From the NCBI GenBank assembly GCA_012730045.1, contig JAAYBR010000042.1:1-55177 (forward strand): a stretch of DNA of 55,177 nt. The letters are read 5' to 3'. The notes beneath the pieces are model-generated. The model ran no database searches and was not told where the DNA came from. It saw only the letters and a list, made by a program, of their open reading frames with translations. Made by a program: the position numbers and the translations under genes. Positions 1 through 7,393 of this stretch are shown here, piece after piece. The number at the start of each line of letters is the position of its first letter. Position 1 is the first letter of the stretch. Source of the stretch: Candidatus Hydrogenedentota bacterium. Lineage in GTDB: Bacteria; Hydrogenedentota; Hydrogenedentia; Hydrogenedentales; CAITNO01.

Positions 1-2
1 AG

Positions 3-395
3 ATCTACACCGTCCTGCCGGAGAAGCAGGTCCGGCAAATGCGCTCGCTGGACCGTATCCGCTTCGCCCTGGGCTGGCGGCCGGTGCAAAACTTTCTCAA
101 GCGGTGGGTGGAGAAGCACGTCGAGGGGCCGGACGCGGAGGAGCGCGGCGCGGACAACACGGAACTCTACGGGGACGCCACGGAGGCCGGCGTGCGCCGC
201 GTGGCCATGGCCATGCAGACGCCCAACGGCTACAGCCTCACCTTTGACGCCGCCGTGAGCGCGACGGCGCGGCTGCTCGCGGAGAACACGCCCCCCGGCG
301 CGCAAACTCCCTCCACGGCCTTTGGCAGCCGTTTCGTGCTGGGCCTGCGCGGCGTGCGCTGCACCCAGCCCGTCGCGGTGCCCCTGCGCGATTAG
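3..395 (+). CDS. Saccharopine-dehydrogenase-like oxidoreductase, C-terminal part
   Basis: The reading frame is open from the left window edge to the TAG at 393-395, giving about 130 C-terminal residues. The end of the protein (TPNGYSLTFDAAVS, then PPGAQTPSTAFG and FVLGL) resembles the C-terminal segment of the saccharopine dehydrogenase / trans-acting enoyl reductase family, whose N-terminal NAD(P)-binding Rossmann domain would lie outside the window. The family includes lysine-pathway dehydrogenases and membrane-associated reductases, and the visible part cannot tell these apart. An internal ATG at 39 is not a credible start, because similarity continues upstream of it. Substrate unknown. 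Confidence 0.6.
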   Translation: MYTVLPEKQVRQMRSLDRIRFALGWRPVQNFLKRWVEKHVEGPDAEERGADNTELYGDATEAGVRRVAMAMQTPNGYSLTFDAAVSATARLLAENTPPGAQTPSTAFGSRFVLGLRGVRCTQPVAVPLRD

Positions 396-445
396 CCGGG
401 GCGCGGCGGGCCCTCGTCCGCAGATGCCGCTCCGCCGGTCTCCGG

Positions 446-604
446 TCAGGAGATGAGCGGAATGAAGAAGCCGAACGCCGCGGCGGCGAATCCGGAAATG
501 GCGATGATTCCGCCGATGCTCTGATCATAAAGCACGGCGACAAACGCCCCGACTGTCATGGCCAAGAAACCAACCAGTCCGACAATGGAAGCGGCCGTTC
601 CCAT
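446..604 (-). CDS. Small two-helix membrane protein (52 aa)
   Basis: An ATG at 604 is preceded seven bases upstream by a perfect AGGAGG ribosome-binding site, so translation is likely despite the short length. The product is almost entirely hydrophobic. A first helix (residues about 5-25) and a second (about 31-50) are separated by a short LYDQS turn. There is no signal peptide cleavage site and no recognisable domain. It sits between two unrelated genes and may have its own promoter (TATACT on the minus strand at 692-697). The general form resembles small membrane proteins that modulate a larger membrane complex, but no partner can be named. Confidence 0.65.
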   Translation of the reverse strand: MGTAASIVGLVGFLAMTVGAFVAVLYDQSIGGIIAISGFAAAAFGFFIPLIS

Positions 605-663
605 CAGTTTTCCTCCTGCATAAACACCGTGCCACCGGCGCGGCCTCACGCTGACGCCCCGCC

Positions 664-697
664 GCCGGCGCGTTTCGCGCCGGCATCCGCAAGTATA
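664..697 (-). promoter_or_regulatory. Perfect hairpin and candidate -10 box upstream of the small membrane protein
   Basis: Bases 664-672 and 676-684 form a perfect 9-bp stem with a 3-nt loop. On the minus strand a TATACT hexamer (692-697) lies just upstream, so the hairpin would fall at the 5' end of a transcript leading to the 52-residue protein. No good -35 is visible (TTCGAA at 19-bp spacing is the best). There is no T-run after the stem, so a role as terminator for the Fe-S gene ending at 756 is possible but weak. Confidence 0.3.
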
Positions 698-755
698 GAC
701 GTTTGCGGAGGCCGGATTCGAACTGCGCGCCCCGGCGGGCCGACGGCGGGTGCCG

Positions 756-1490
756 CTATCCGATGAAGAGCCCTTCCAGGCGGACCTGCCACCCGTCGGG
801 GACGCGGTTGAGATAGTTGAGCAGCCCGCTGTGCCGCCATTGGAGCATGCACAGCCGCGGCTGGAAGTGGTACCGCATGCCGACGCGCAGCTCGCCGCGC
901 GCGCCGGTGACCAGGCCCTCGTAGGCCTCCGCAATGTAGTACCCGATGTCCTTGCATCCCCGCTCCCTGGGAATGAGCGGGCCGGTGACGCACCAGGTGA
1001 TGACGCCCGTCCGCAGTTCAACGGACCTCACCACGCCGCAGTGCGTGATGGGGCAGCCGCAGGACATGCCCAGGGGCCGCCCCATGAGAACGTCCCCCTC
1101 GGCGATCTCCATTTCGCGCGTGATCATCGGGTTGTGGGGGAGAATCACCTCCCGGGGACCCGGGTCTTCCGGGAAGTGCTCGAGGTAGAAATCAAAATCG
1201 CGCCCAAGGCTGTCGCGCCATTCGGCGGGGGAGGGGTCGGCGGGCACGCCCGCCGCCGAGCACCCCGCGCACAGCGGGCCGCACTCGACGGCGCACGCGG
1301 GCTTCGCACCCGCGCCGACGCCGGCGTCGGGGGCCGGCATGACGTCGCCGGACAGGTGAATGCACCGTTTGAGGAGCTCCGGCTCTGTTTGGACCCGGGC
1401 GGCCAGCTCCGCGCAGGTGCGAAACCCGCACACGCCGCAGTTCAGCCCCGGCAGCGCGATGTCCGCCTGCGGTTTCATCGTCTCAGTCAT
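756..1490 (-). CDS. Cysteine-rich Fe-S cluster protein
   Basis: This 244-residue protein opens with LNCGVCGFRTCAEL and a fourth cysteine at LLKRC. The spacing (C-x2-C-x4-C-x~16-C) is that of the 4Fe-4S 'FeS' domain found in corrinoid Fe-S proteins, AcsC-like proteins and RnfB. Two further cysteine clusters follow: CAVECGPLCAGC at about 66-77, and MSCGCPITHCGV near the middle. The C-terminal half, with many aromatic residues, is not recognised. It is the last gene of a minus-strand operon, four bases after the GTPase gene, with GGGGAGAG upstream of the ATG. It has no signal peptide, so it is probably cytoplasmic. A role as cluster carrier or as substrate of the neighbouring nucleotide-driven proteins is inferred. 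Confidence 0.65.
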   Translation of the reverse strand: MTETMKPQADIALPGLNCGVCGFRTCAELAARVQTEPELLKRCIHLSGDVMPAPDAGVGAGAKPACAVECGPLCAGCSAAGVPADPSPAEWRDSLGRDFDFYLEHFPEDPGPREVILPHNPMITREMEIAEGDVLMGRPLGMSCGCPITHCGVVRSVELRTGVITWCVTGPLIPRERGCKDIGYYIAEAYEGLVTGARGELRVGMRYHFQPRLCMLQWRHSGLLNYLNRVPDGWQVRLEGLFIG

Positions 1491-1494
1491 TCTC

Positions 1495-2196
1495 TCACTC
1501 TCCCCGGTAGAAGTTTTGGTTGTTCAGCGCCCGCACGACGCCGAAATGGGACTGCCAGCCGATCTCTTTCTTCCCCACGCAGATGGTGCACGTGCCCACC
1601 GGCGGGTTCCCCCGCAGCATCAACCGCGGCGGCGCGTCGGGCGTCTGAAGGACATGGGCCACCAGCGGGTCAATGCCGATGCCCTGAAGCGCGTTGACCT
1701 CGCGCACGCGGACGGCCGGGGCGGCCTCGGCGATGCGCGCCCGGAGCACCTCGCGCTCCGCCTGCGAGACCAGGTCTATCTTGGTCACCACCGCGATGTC
1801 GGCCAGCGACAGCATGGGGCCGACCTTGCGGGGCAGGTTCATGCCGCTGGTCGCCTCCATGACCATGATGCCCAGGCCGCCGTCGGCGTAGGGGGCGCAC
1901 CGGAGGCAGAGGCCCGCCGTCTCGACCAGCAGGATGTCGGCCGCGGCGTTTTCCGCCCATTTCAGGGCGTCCCCCAGCACCAGCACGCTGCAGTGGTCCG
2001 GACACAGCTCCCCCGAGTACACCGTTTTCGCGGGAATCCCAAACTCCCCCGCGAACAGCTCCTCCTCGTCCGCGAACTGGACGTCAATTTTCAGAAAGGC
2101 CAGGCGGCTTCCCGAGGCCGCCAGTCTCCGGGCCATGTGGCGCAGCACGGCGGTCTTTCCCGTGGTGGCCGGACCCGCGCAGATGACAAGTTTCAT
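1495..2196 (-). CDS. P-loop GTPase, G3E/CooC-like, with paired cysteines
   Basis: The 233-residue protein begins with a P-loop (GPATTGKT, residues 8-15). It has a switch-like ILLVETAG and a TKID motif equivalent to the guanine-specifying NKxD, a layout typical of the SIMIBI/G3E metallochaperone GTPases (HypB, UreG, CobW) and CooC-like maturation factors. Three cysteine pairs are visible: ELCPDHC, GLCLRC and GTCTIC. The last lies near the C-terminus, just before VGKKEIGW. These suggest metal or Fe-S binding. The gene overlaps the upstream ATPase by four bases (ATGA), implying translational coupling. GTP-driven metal or cluster insertion into a partner is the likely role; the metal is unknown. 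Confidence 0.7.
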   Translation of the reverse strand: MKLVICAGPATTGKTAVLRHMARRLAASGSRLAFLKIDVQFADEEELFAGEFGIPAKTVYSGELCPDHCSVLVLGDALKWAENAAADILLVETAGLCLRCAPYADGGLGIMVMEATSGMNLPRKVGPMLSLADIAVVTKIDLVSQAEREVLRARIAEAAPAVRVREVNALQGIGIDPLVAHVLQTPDAPPRLMLRGNPPVGTCTICVGKKEIGWQSHFGVVRALNNQNFYRGE

Positions 2197-3011
2197 TGGA
2201 GGCCCCCTTCCGGCGCCGCGGCAAACGCGGTCAGTTCGGCGAAGTCCCCGTCCCCCAGCTGTCCGCCCATGCGGATGGTTTCGCGCAGGCGGGAAAGGGC
2301 GTCGTCAAGCCGGCTCACCGTCCGCGCGAAGCCGCGCTCCGCCGCGTCCGTGCGGATCACCCGGGTCACGCGGCCGCCCTGCATCACGATGCGGAAGTCG
2401 GAGAGCAGCGCGATCCGCGGATCGTGGGTCACGAAGATGAAGATCTTGCGCCGCTGCCGCAGCAGCTCCAGCGCCCGCGCCCGGTGAATGCCCGCGTTCT
2501 CCACCTCGTCCAGCAGGACAATCGGCGTGTCGCACACCACCGTTGCGTCCGCTATCAGCAGCGCCCGCGTCTGGCCGCCCGACAGCTCCGTCATCCGGCT
2601 CTCCGGGATGATGGGCTCGCCCGTCAGCTGGTTGGCGAAATCCAGCGTCTGGGCCACCAGGCTCTCCGCCCGCGAACTGTCGGCGCACCGTATCCCCGCA
2701 TGGGTGCCCAGGAAAAGGCGCACCGGCATGTCCGACAGGAAATTTGTGTGCTGCGTGATCAGCGCGATCGGGTTGCGGGCCGGGTCGTCGCGGTAGACGG
2801 CCGGCGGCCGCACGCCGTTGATCAGCACCCGCCGTCCCGTCGGGGTGTCATTGTCGGCGAACAGTTCAATGTCATTGATCAGGGTTGTCTTTCCCGACCC
2901 CGTCGGGCCCACGATGCTCACGACATCCCCCATGTTCAGGTCAATGCGCCGGACCGGTTCCGGCACCTCCTGCTTTCCCCTGCCTCCGAGAATGGTGATG
3001 GTTTCGATCAT
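2193..3011 (-). CDS. Stand-alone ABC-type ATPase
   Basis: A complete ABC nucleotide-binding domain of 272 residues: Walker A GPTGSGKT, Q-loop region ITQHTNF, signature LSGGQ, Walker B IVLLDEVE and switch histidine THDP. No transmembrane domain or permease gene is nearby, so it is probably not a conventional transporter. Soluble ABC ATPases also serve in Fe-S assembly (SufC) and in activating methyl-coenzyme M reductase (A2 component). The chosen start is the ATG at 3011, preceded by AAAGGTG. An in-frame TTG 33 bases upstream is possible. The gene overlaps the GTPase gene downstream and lies 70 bases after the Rrf2 gene. Confidence 0.75.
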   Translation of the reverse strand: MIETITILGGRGKQEVPEPVRRIDLNMGDVVSIVGPTGSGKTTLINDIELFADNDTPTGRRVLINGVRPPAVYRDDPARNPIALITQHTNFLSDMPVRLFLGTHAGIRCADSSRAESLVAQTLDFANQLTGEPIIPESRMTELSGGQTRALLIADATVVCDTPIVLLDEVENAGIHRARALELLRQRRKIFIFVTHDPRIALLSDFRIVMQGGRVTRVIRTDAAERGFARTVSRLDDALSRLRETIRMGGQLGDGDFAELTAFAAAPEGGLQ

Positions 3012-3081
3012 AACGGCACCTTTCGCAGTTGTAAACGTTAGCAAATCGCATTAGTCTTGTTAGAGGGCAAAAAAAAGGGGC
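3012..3081 (-). promoter_or_regulatory. Rrf2-ATPase intergenic leader with repeated GTTAG motifs
   Basis: This 70-base gap between the regulator and the ATPase gene is AT-richer than its surroundings. It carries two GTTAG copies around a TTAGTCTTG core (about 3038-3062) and a run of eight A (T on the minus strand) just after the regulator. ACAAGACT here resembles ACAAGTCT in the regulator's own promoter region near 3491-3500, so both could be operator sites for the Rrf2 protein. This is pattern matching only. Confidence 0.3.
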
Positions 3082-3483
3082 TTAGAGCACATCCGCCAGG
3101 GTGGTCTTCTCCAGTTTTTCCGCCACATGGTCCCGAATCTCGCGAAACACGTTCAGCAGCCCTTCCTCCCGTTCAATGGGCGTGGACTCGTAGAAGTACT
3201 TGCTGACCGACTCCGTGGGGGCGAGGGCCCCGTCAAAGAGCCGCACGATCTCGGCCAGGGAAATCTCGCCGGGTTGCCGGGCGAGGCGGTATCCGCCGTG
3301 CTGGCCCTTGGAACTGTGCACATACCGCGACCGCTTCAGCGCAAGCAGAATCTGCTGCAGGAACTTGGGGGGGATGCCCTGTTCCTGCGCGATCGTCTCG
3401 CCGCTGAGGAACGTCTCCGTCGTGTGGCGTGCCAGGCAGAGGAGGGCGAGCAGCGCGTATTCACTTCGGCTTGTCAGTTTCAT
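3082..3483 (-). CDS. Rrf2-family transcriptional regulator
   Basis: At 133 residues this has the usual Rrf2/IscR length. It starts MKLTSRSEYAL and carries the winged helix-turn-helix signature (IAQEQGIPPKFLQQIL, then KGQHGGYRLAR). The region that in IscR, NsrR and RsrR holds three cluster-binding cysteines (after residue 90) here reads ALAPTESVSKYFYESTP and contains none. The only cysteine is near residue 17. It may sense a ligand other than a bound Fe-S cluster, or act as a plain repressor. It leads the operon ending with the Fe-S protein and has a good sigma-70 promoter at 3509-3537. Confidence 0.85.
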   Translation of the reverse strand: MKLTSRSEYALLALLCLARHTTETFLSGETIAQEQGIPPKFLQQILLALKRSRYVHSSKGQHGGYRLARQPGEISLAEIVRLFDGALAPTESVSKYFYESTPIEREEGLLNVFREIRDHVAEKLEKTTLADVL

Positions 3484-3508
3484 GGGTCAATCCAGACTTG
3501 TGCAATAG

Positions 3509-3537
3509 ACTATATCATGTTCCGGAGGGCGGCGCAA
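3509..3537 (-). promoter_or_regulatory. Sigma-70-type promoter for the Rrf2 operon
   Basis: On the minus strand TTGCGC (3537-3532) and TATAGT (3514-3509) are separated by exactly 17 bases, about 25-30 bases upstream of the Rrf2 start codon. AGTCT repeats flanking TTGCACA overlap the -10 and start region and could be an autoregulatory operator. Confidence 0.55.
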
Positions 3538-3598
3538 CTGTTTTCTGCGCTCGTCTTGGACCCTCCGGTTCCGGGTGCCGAAGAAGGCGGGAAGGAAA

Positions 3599-3676
3599 TG
3601 GTCGGGGCGGCCGGATTCGAACCGGCGACTTCCTGCTCCCAAAGCAGGCGCGCTAACCGGACTGCGCCACGCCCCG
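3599..3676 (-). tRNA. tRNA-Pro (UGG)
   Basis: The minus strand folds into a full cloverleaf. The acceptor stem CGGGGCG pairs with CGCCCCG, followed by discriminator A and an encoded CCA. The anticodon stem CCTGC/GCAGG encloses the loop TTTGGGA with anticodon TGG. The T-arm loop is TTCGAAT closed by GCCGG/CCGGC. A 5' cytosine at position 1 is typical of bacterial proline tRNA. No other tRNA gene is seen nearby. Confidence 0.95.
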
Positions 3677-3879
3677 ACGGGGAAAGGGGCTGTCATGCGG
3701 CCCCGCGCGCGGGGCCGAACAGCGGCCACCCGCTCCGGCAGGCGCATTGTAGCACAGGCCCCGGCAAGGTTTCCCCGGGATCCGCAGCAAGGCTGACCGC
3801 GGGCTGGAGCAGAAAAAAAGACGGACCAGAAACGCATTTCTTCGAGCGCGCTGACACCAGACGCCCAATCCACTCCGCC

Positions 3880-4030
3880 GCCTTCTCCGGCGATCTCCTT
3901 CTGGCACCCCATGGCGCACAGGGTCACAATGCAGCCCCTGAGGTGCGGGATGTCCAGCAGTTCGGGGACGGCCTTGAGCTCGTTGGAGGTGCCGCCGACC
4001 TGCACCCGGCCCAGGGCGAGGCGGGGGCGT
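3880..4030 (-). pseudogene. ISAs1-family transposase remnant
   Basis: On the minus strand about 45 codons read LALGRVQVGG, then NELKAVPELLDIPHLRG and CIVTLCAMGCQKEIA. This closely follows the conserved ISAs1 (DDE) transposase core, where the usual sequence is VTIDAMGCQ. The catalytic aspartate is replaced by cysteine here (TLCAMG). Similarity stops on both sides, and no terminal inverted repeats or rest of the transposase are visible, so this is a decayed fragment. It lies in the gap between tRNA-Pro and the next plus-strand gene (3677-4108), which otherwise shows no gene. Confidence 0.7.
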
Positions 4031-4108
4031 CTTCCATGCCCAGTCTCCTTGTCCCCCTTGTTTGCGCCGGGGGGGCCGGGGGTACAATCCCTTCTCGGAG
4101 GTGTCGCC

Positions 4109-5431
4109 ATGACATGCGTTTCAGTGTTCCGCGCTGTGTTTCTTGGCGCGTTTGCCTTGGGCGCGGCGTTCTGTCCGCGCGTCGCATTCGCGGCGGAGGT
4201 TGCCGCTCCGGAGGTTGCCGCTCCGGAGGCGGTGCTGGCGCCCGGGTGGGTGCTGGAGCGGGTCGGCACCGTGGACCAGAGCTACGCCGGCTGGGACGTG
4301 GAAATCGGCGACGCGGACAACGACGGGGCCAATGAAATCCTGACCACGGGCTGTCCGGACAGCCGCCTGTATCTTTTCAAGAAGACGGGGGCGGGCTGGG
4401 AGACGAGGCCGCTGGCGGAGAATCTGGCGGAGCAGCGGCCGGGGATGGGGCTGGCGGTGCGGGTGGCCGACCTGAACGGCGACGGCCGCAACGAGTTGCT
4501 GCTGGGCACGGGCCAGGAGGGGGGAGGCACGGCCTTCCTCCACCTGCTGGAGACGGACGGCCAAGGGGTCACGCGAAAACTGTCCTGCCGTCCGGAGGAC
4601 CTCAACCGGAGCAGTTTCACGCACAACATTGCCCTGCACGACCTCGACGGCGACGGCGTGCTGGAGGCGGTGTCGGCCTACTGCGGCTATGGCGAGGTGC
4701 TCCGCTACGACTTCGACCCCGCGCTGAAGACCATCACGCCCCGCAAGATTCACCAGCTGTCCGGTTCGGGCGAGGAGTCCCTCATCGCGGACGTGGACAA
4801 CGACGGGCGCGTGGAGTACCTGACTTCCAACGGGTTCCGCGCGGGCAAGGCCCGGCTGGAGATCTTCGAGTTTGACGACGCCGGGGAGCTGGCCCCCGCC
4901 CCGCGGGTGACGCTGGACGGTCCGGACGGCGCCCCCGCCTTCTATGTCTCCCTCATCACCGGGGACCTGGACAACGACGGGCGGACCGAGCTGGTGGCGG
5001 GGTGGAAGCGCGAGCAGACGGTGAACCGCACGACGCTCGCAGCCTACCGGGTGGGGGAGACGGCGGAGGTGCTGGCGGTCCTCGACCGGGAGACGGCGGA
5101 CCTGGACATGGCCTACTTCGAGAAGATGATGGCCGTGGCCGACGCCGACAACGACGGGAAGAACGAGCTGGTCATTGGCACCCGCGGCGATGCGGCGTCG
5201 GAGAACATCACGAGCGGGCGGCTCGGCCGCGTGTACCGGTATGCCCTGTCCGCCGATGGCTCGGTGGAGAAGACCCTGCTGGCCGACTTCGCCCCCGAAG
5301 AGGCCGAGTCCCTCTGGCTCACCGTCGGCGACGCGGACAACGACGGGAAAAACGAGATCGTCCTCGCCACCGGCGCCGGCGACCGCACCCAGCCGGGCAG
5401 GTCGCACGTGTTGCTGCTGCGGCGGCCCTAG
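4109..5431 (+). CDS. Exported FG-GAP/VCBS-repeat beta-propeller protein
   Basis: A 440-residue protein with an N-terminal signal peptide (hydrophobic stretch to about residue 28, AFA/AE cleavage likely). Seven calcium-loop repeats follow: GDADNDGANE, DLNGDGRNE, DLDGDGVLE, DVDNDGRVE, DLDNDGRTE, DADNDGKNE and DADNDGKNE. Seven repeats fit one closed seven-bladed propeller of the integrin-alpha/FG-GAP type, with DxDxDG calcium sites. The start ATG has GGAGGTG five bases upstream, and earlier in-frame starts lack this. A duplicated 15-bp unit encodes EVAAPEVAAPE right after the signal. There is no anchor, so it is probably periplasmic or secreted. Binding partner unknown. Confidence 0.85.
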   Translation: MTCVSVFRAVFLGAFALGAAFCPRVAFAAEVAAPEVAAPEAVLAPGWVLERVGTVDQSYAGWDVEIGDADNDGANEILTTGCPDSRLYLFKKTGAGWETRPLAENLAEQRPGMGLAVRVADLNGDGRNELLLGTGQEGGGTAFLHLLETDGQGVTRKLSCRPEDLNRSSFTHNIALHDLDGDGVLEAVSAYCGYGEVLRYDFDPALKTITPRKIHQLSGSGEESLIADVDNDGRVEYLTSNGFRAGKARLEIFEFDDAGELAPAPRVTLDGPDGAPAFYVSLITGDLDNDGRTELVAGWKREQTVNRTTLAAYRVGETAEVLAVLDRETADLDMAYFEKMMAVADADNDGKNELVIGTRGDAASENITSGRLGRVYRYALSADGSVEKTLLADFAPEEAESLWLTVGDADNDGKNEIVLATGAGDRTQPGRSHVLLLRRP

Positions 5432-5572
5432 CCGGTCGGGCGGCTTTTTCGGGAAATGGGAAGTACGGGTGTCGGCGCCCAGATTCATGGTTGAGTGCCG
5501 TTTTCTCTCGATTGAGGATGGCATCCCATGACTCCCATCTCCTTCCTGCCCGCCCCGGCCCGCGCGCGCCCC

Positions 5573-5601
5573 TTGACTTTCCAGCCCACCGTCCCCATAC
5601 T
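5573..5601 (+). promoter_or_regulatory. Sigma-70-type promoter for the PKD esterase gene
   Basis: TTGACT (5573-5578) and CATACT (5596-5601) are spaced by 17 bases. They lie about 75 bases upstream of the start codon at 5675, in the otherwise empty 5432-5674 gap. Confidence 0.5.
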
Positions 5602-5674
5602 GGAACCGGAAACCTGAGCGCCGCGCCGGGAGTATGCGGGGCGCTGCAAGGGGAAAAACGGAGGGGTTGGTCCC

Positions 5675-7348
5675 ATGACACGGATTCTTGGCGCGTCCGC
5701 GCGCGTGTGCTGTCTTGTTTCGCTGGTGACCCTCTTTGGGGCGGGCTGGTGCGCGCCTGCGGCGGCGCTGGACAAGGCCGCCTATGACAATCCCAATGGA
5801 AACACCCGCGTGGTCTGCCAGGCCGACCCCTCGCAGAGCTACGAGTTGTACATCCCTCCCACGGCGCCCGCCACGGGGCCGGCGCCCATCTGCTACGGCT
5901 TTGACCCGGGCGGCAACGGCAAGGCGACACTGCTCCAGCTTGCCCCGGCCGCGCTGGAAAACGGCTGGATTCTGGCCGTGTCGAACAACTCCAAGAACGG
6001 CCCCTGGGCGGACATTTTCATCGCGCAGGACGCCGTGCTGCTGGACACGGAAACCCGCCTCACCCTTTCGCCGACCCGGCGCTTCGCCGGAGGCATGTCC
6101 GGCGGCGCGCGGGCCTCGCTGGCGCTGGCCTTCCGCTACCCTGCCAAAATCTGCGGGACGCTGCTGGTTGCCGCGGGGGGGCCGTCCGGAACGTCCCTGG
6201 CACCGTCCAACGAGGGGCTGGTTGTCCACATTCTCATCGGCACAGAGGACAGCAATTACCTTTACGACGTTCCGGAGACCCAGGGCGGGCTGGTGGACGC
6301 GGGCGTCCGGTGCGTGGTCACCCCCTTTGCCGGGGGGCATGTCTGGCCGTCGGGGCAGCTCGTGCTGTCAGGGTGCCGGTGGCTCAACGACAACGCGGAG
6401 AAGGACCCCAACAGCGGGCTGACCCCGCCGGCCTGCCGCCCGTCCAGCCTGTTCTGCCAGGCTCCCCCGCCGCCGGGGGGGGCTTGGGGCGCCAAGGTCG
6501 CCGATTCGGAATACGGGTGGACCGCTTTCGAGCGCTTCAACGGGGCGGTGCTGCCCGTGGCCGCCGTGGAATGGTGGGGCATCAGCGCCGTATGGAACAG
6601 CAATGTCGGCTACTGGCTGCCCTCCGACCCCGGCGCCCGTACCTTCCGCGTCAGCCTGCACCCGGACAATGGGGGAGAGCCCGGCCCCTCGGTGCATGCG
6701 GAGCTGTTGACGGCGTCCCGCGAGGACTTTCCCCACCTGTACAGCCGGAACTACGCCCTGCGCCGTTTCCGCGCCCTGTTGTCCGCGCCCGTGAACCTCC
6801 CCTCGGGGTGGGTGGGCATCCAGCATGTGCGCACGGGGGACACCCTGGAACTGCTGATGGCGTCGTATGAGGGGGACGGGCAGTACCTCCATCACGAGAG
6901 CGACTACGGCACCTACGCTCCGGAGGCGGATGACCTCGCCATCGCCGTCGGAACCGAGGAAATGGAGGTGGAGATTTTCGCGTCCCCGAATCTGGGCCGT
7001 CCCCCGCTCGCGGTCCACTTCACCGGGGCGGTCTCCGGAAACGTGGGGCCCGTCGTCAACTGGCGGTGGGACTTCGGGGACGGCGACATCCTGGAGGGCG
7101 TCGAGCCCTCCCCTTCACACGTCTACACGGACCCGGGTGTCTATACCGTGGCGCTCACCGTGTCCACCAACATCAGCAGCGCTCTTGTGGAGCGCCACGG
7201 CCTCATCGCGGTCAGCGAGGCCCTTCCCCTGGCCGGCCCCGCCGGACTGGTGGCGTTGCTGGCGGTGTGCCTGGCTCTGGGCGCGGCGCACCTTCGGCGT
7301 TCCCGCGTCCGCAACGGCGCTTTTTCACGCTCCCACATCGGCGATTAG
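5675..7348 (+). CDS. Exported alpha/beta-hydrolase with PKD domain and C-terminal membrane anchor
   Basis: 557 residues. A signal peptide (to about 33) is followed by an esterase domain of the PHB-depolymerase/feruloyl-esterase type (about 45-250) with nucleophile elbow GGMSGGA (Ser142) and a likely catalytic histidine in FAGGHVW. A middle region (about 270-430) has no clear family. A PKD domain follows (about 435-512, with WRWDFGDGD, HVYTDPGVYTVALTV). The end is a hydrophobic helix (LAGPAGLVALLAVCLALG) and an arginine-rich tail (HLRRSRVR), as in PEP-CTERM-like sorting signals. GGAGGGG precedes the ATG. It probably acts at the cell surface on an ester-linked polymer; the substrate is unknown. 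Confidence 0.75.
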   Translation: MTRILGASARVCCLVSLVTLFGAGWCAPAAALDKAAYDNPNGNTRVVCQADPSQSYELYIPPTAPATGPAPICYGFDPGGNGKATLLQLAPAALENGWILAVSNNSKNGPWADIFIAQDAVLLDTETRLTLSPTRRFAGGMSGGARASLALAFRYPAKICGTLLVAAGGPSGTSLAPSNEGLVVHILIGTEDSNYLYDVPETQGGLVDAGVRCVVTPFAGGHVWPSGQLVLSGCRWLNDNAEKDPNSGLTPPACRPSSLFCQAPPPPGGAWGAKVADSEYGWTAFERFNGAVLPVAAVEWWGISAVWNSNVGYWLPSDPGARTFRVSLHPDNGGEPGPSVHAELLTASREDFPHLYSRNYALRRFRALLSAPVNLPSGWVGIQHVRTGDTLELLMASYEGDGQYLHHESDYGTYAPEADDLAIAVGTEEMEVEIFASPNLGRPPLAVHFTGAVSGNVGPVVNWRWDFGDGDILEGVEPSPSHVYTDPGVYTVALTVSTNISSALVERHGLIAVSEALPLAGPAGLVALLAVCLALGAAHLRRSRVRNGAFSRSHIGD

Positions 7349-7364
7349 GGGCATTTCCGCCGCC

Positions 7365-7393
7365 TTGAGAAACGCCCTTTCGACTGGTATACT
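7365..7393 (+). promoter_or_regulatory. Sigma-70-type promoter for the PfkB-LptD operon
   Basis: TTGAGA (7365-7370) and TATACT (7388-7393) are spaced by 17 bases. Transcription from here would give a leader of nearly 200 bases before the PfkB start at 7598. I see no recognisable riboswitch in that leader. Confidence 0.6.

Noticed and set aside
704-725. tRNA T-arm-like sequence (GGCCGGATTCGAAC, shared with tRNA-Pro)
   Set aside because: The flanking bases do not form a T-stem, and no acceptor or anticodon arm is present. It could be a worn attachment-site trace, but 14 shared bases are not enough.
4058-4088. Promoter for the FG-GAP gene (TTGTTT and TACAAT)
   Set aside because: The spacing is 19 bases and the -35 is weak, so it was not listed as a promoter.
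3487-4269. A single minus-strand gene spanning the tRNA and the transposase scrap
   Set aside because: Only about 45 codons resemble a protein family, and the rest runs through tRNA-Pro and a signal-peptide-coding region on the other strand.
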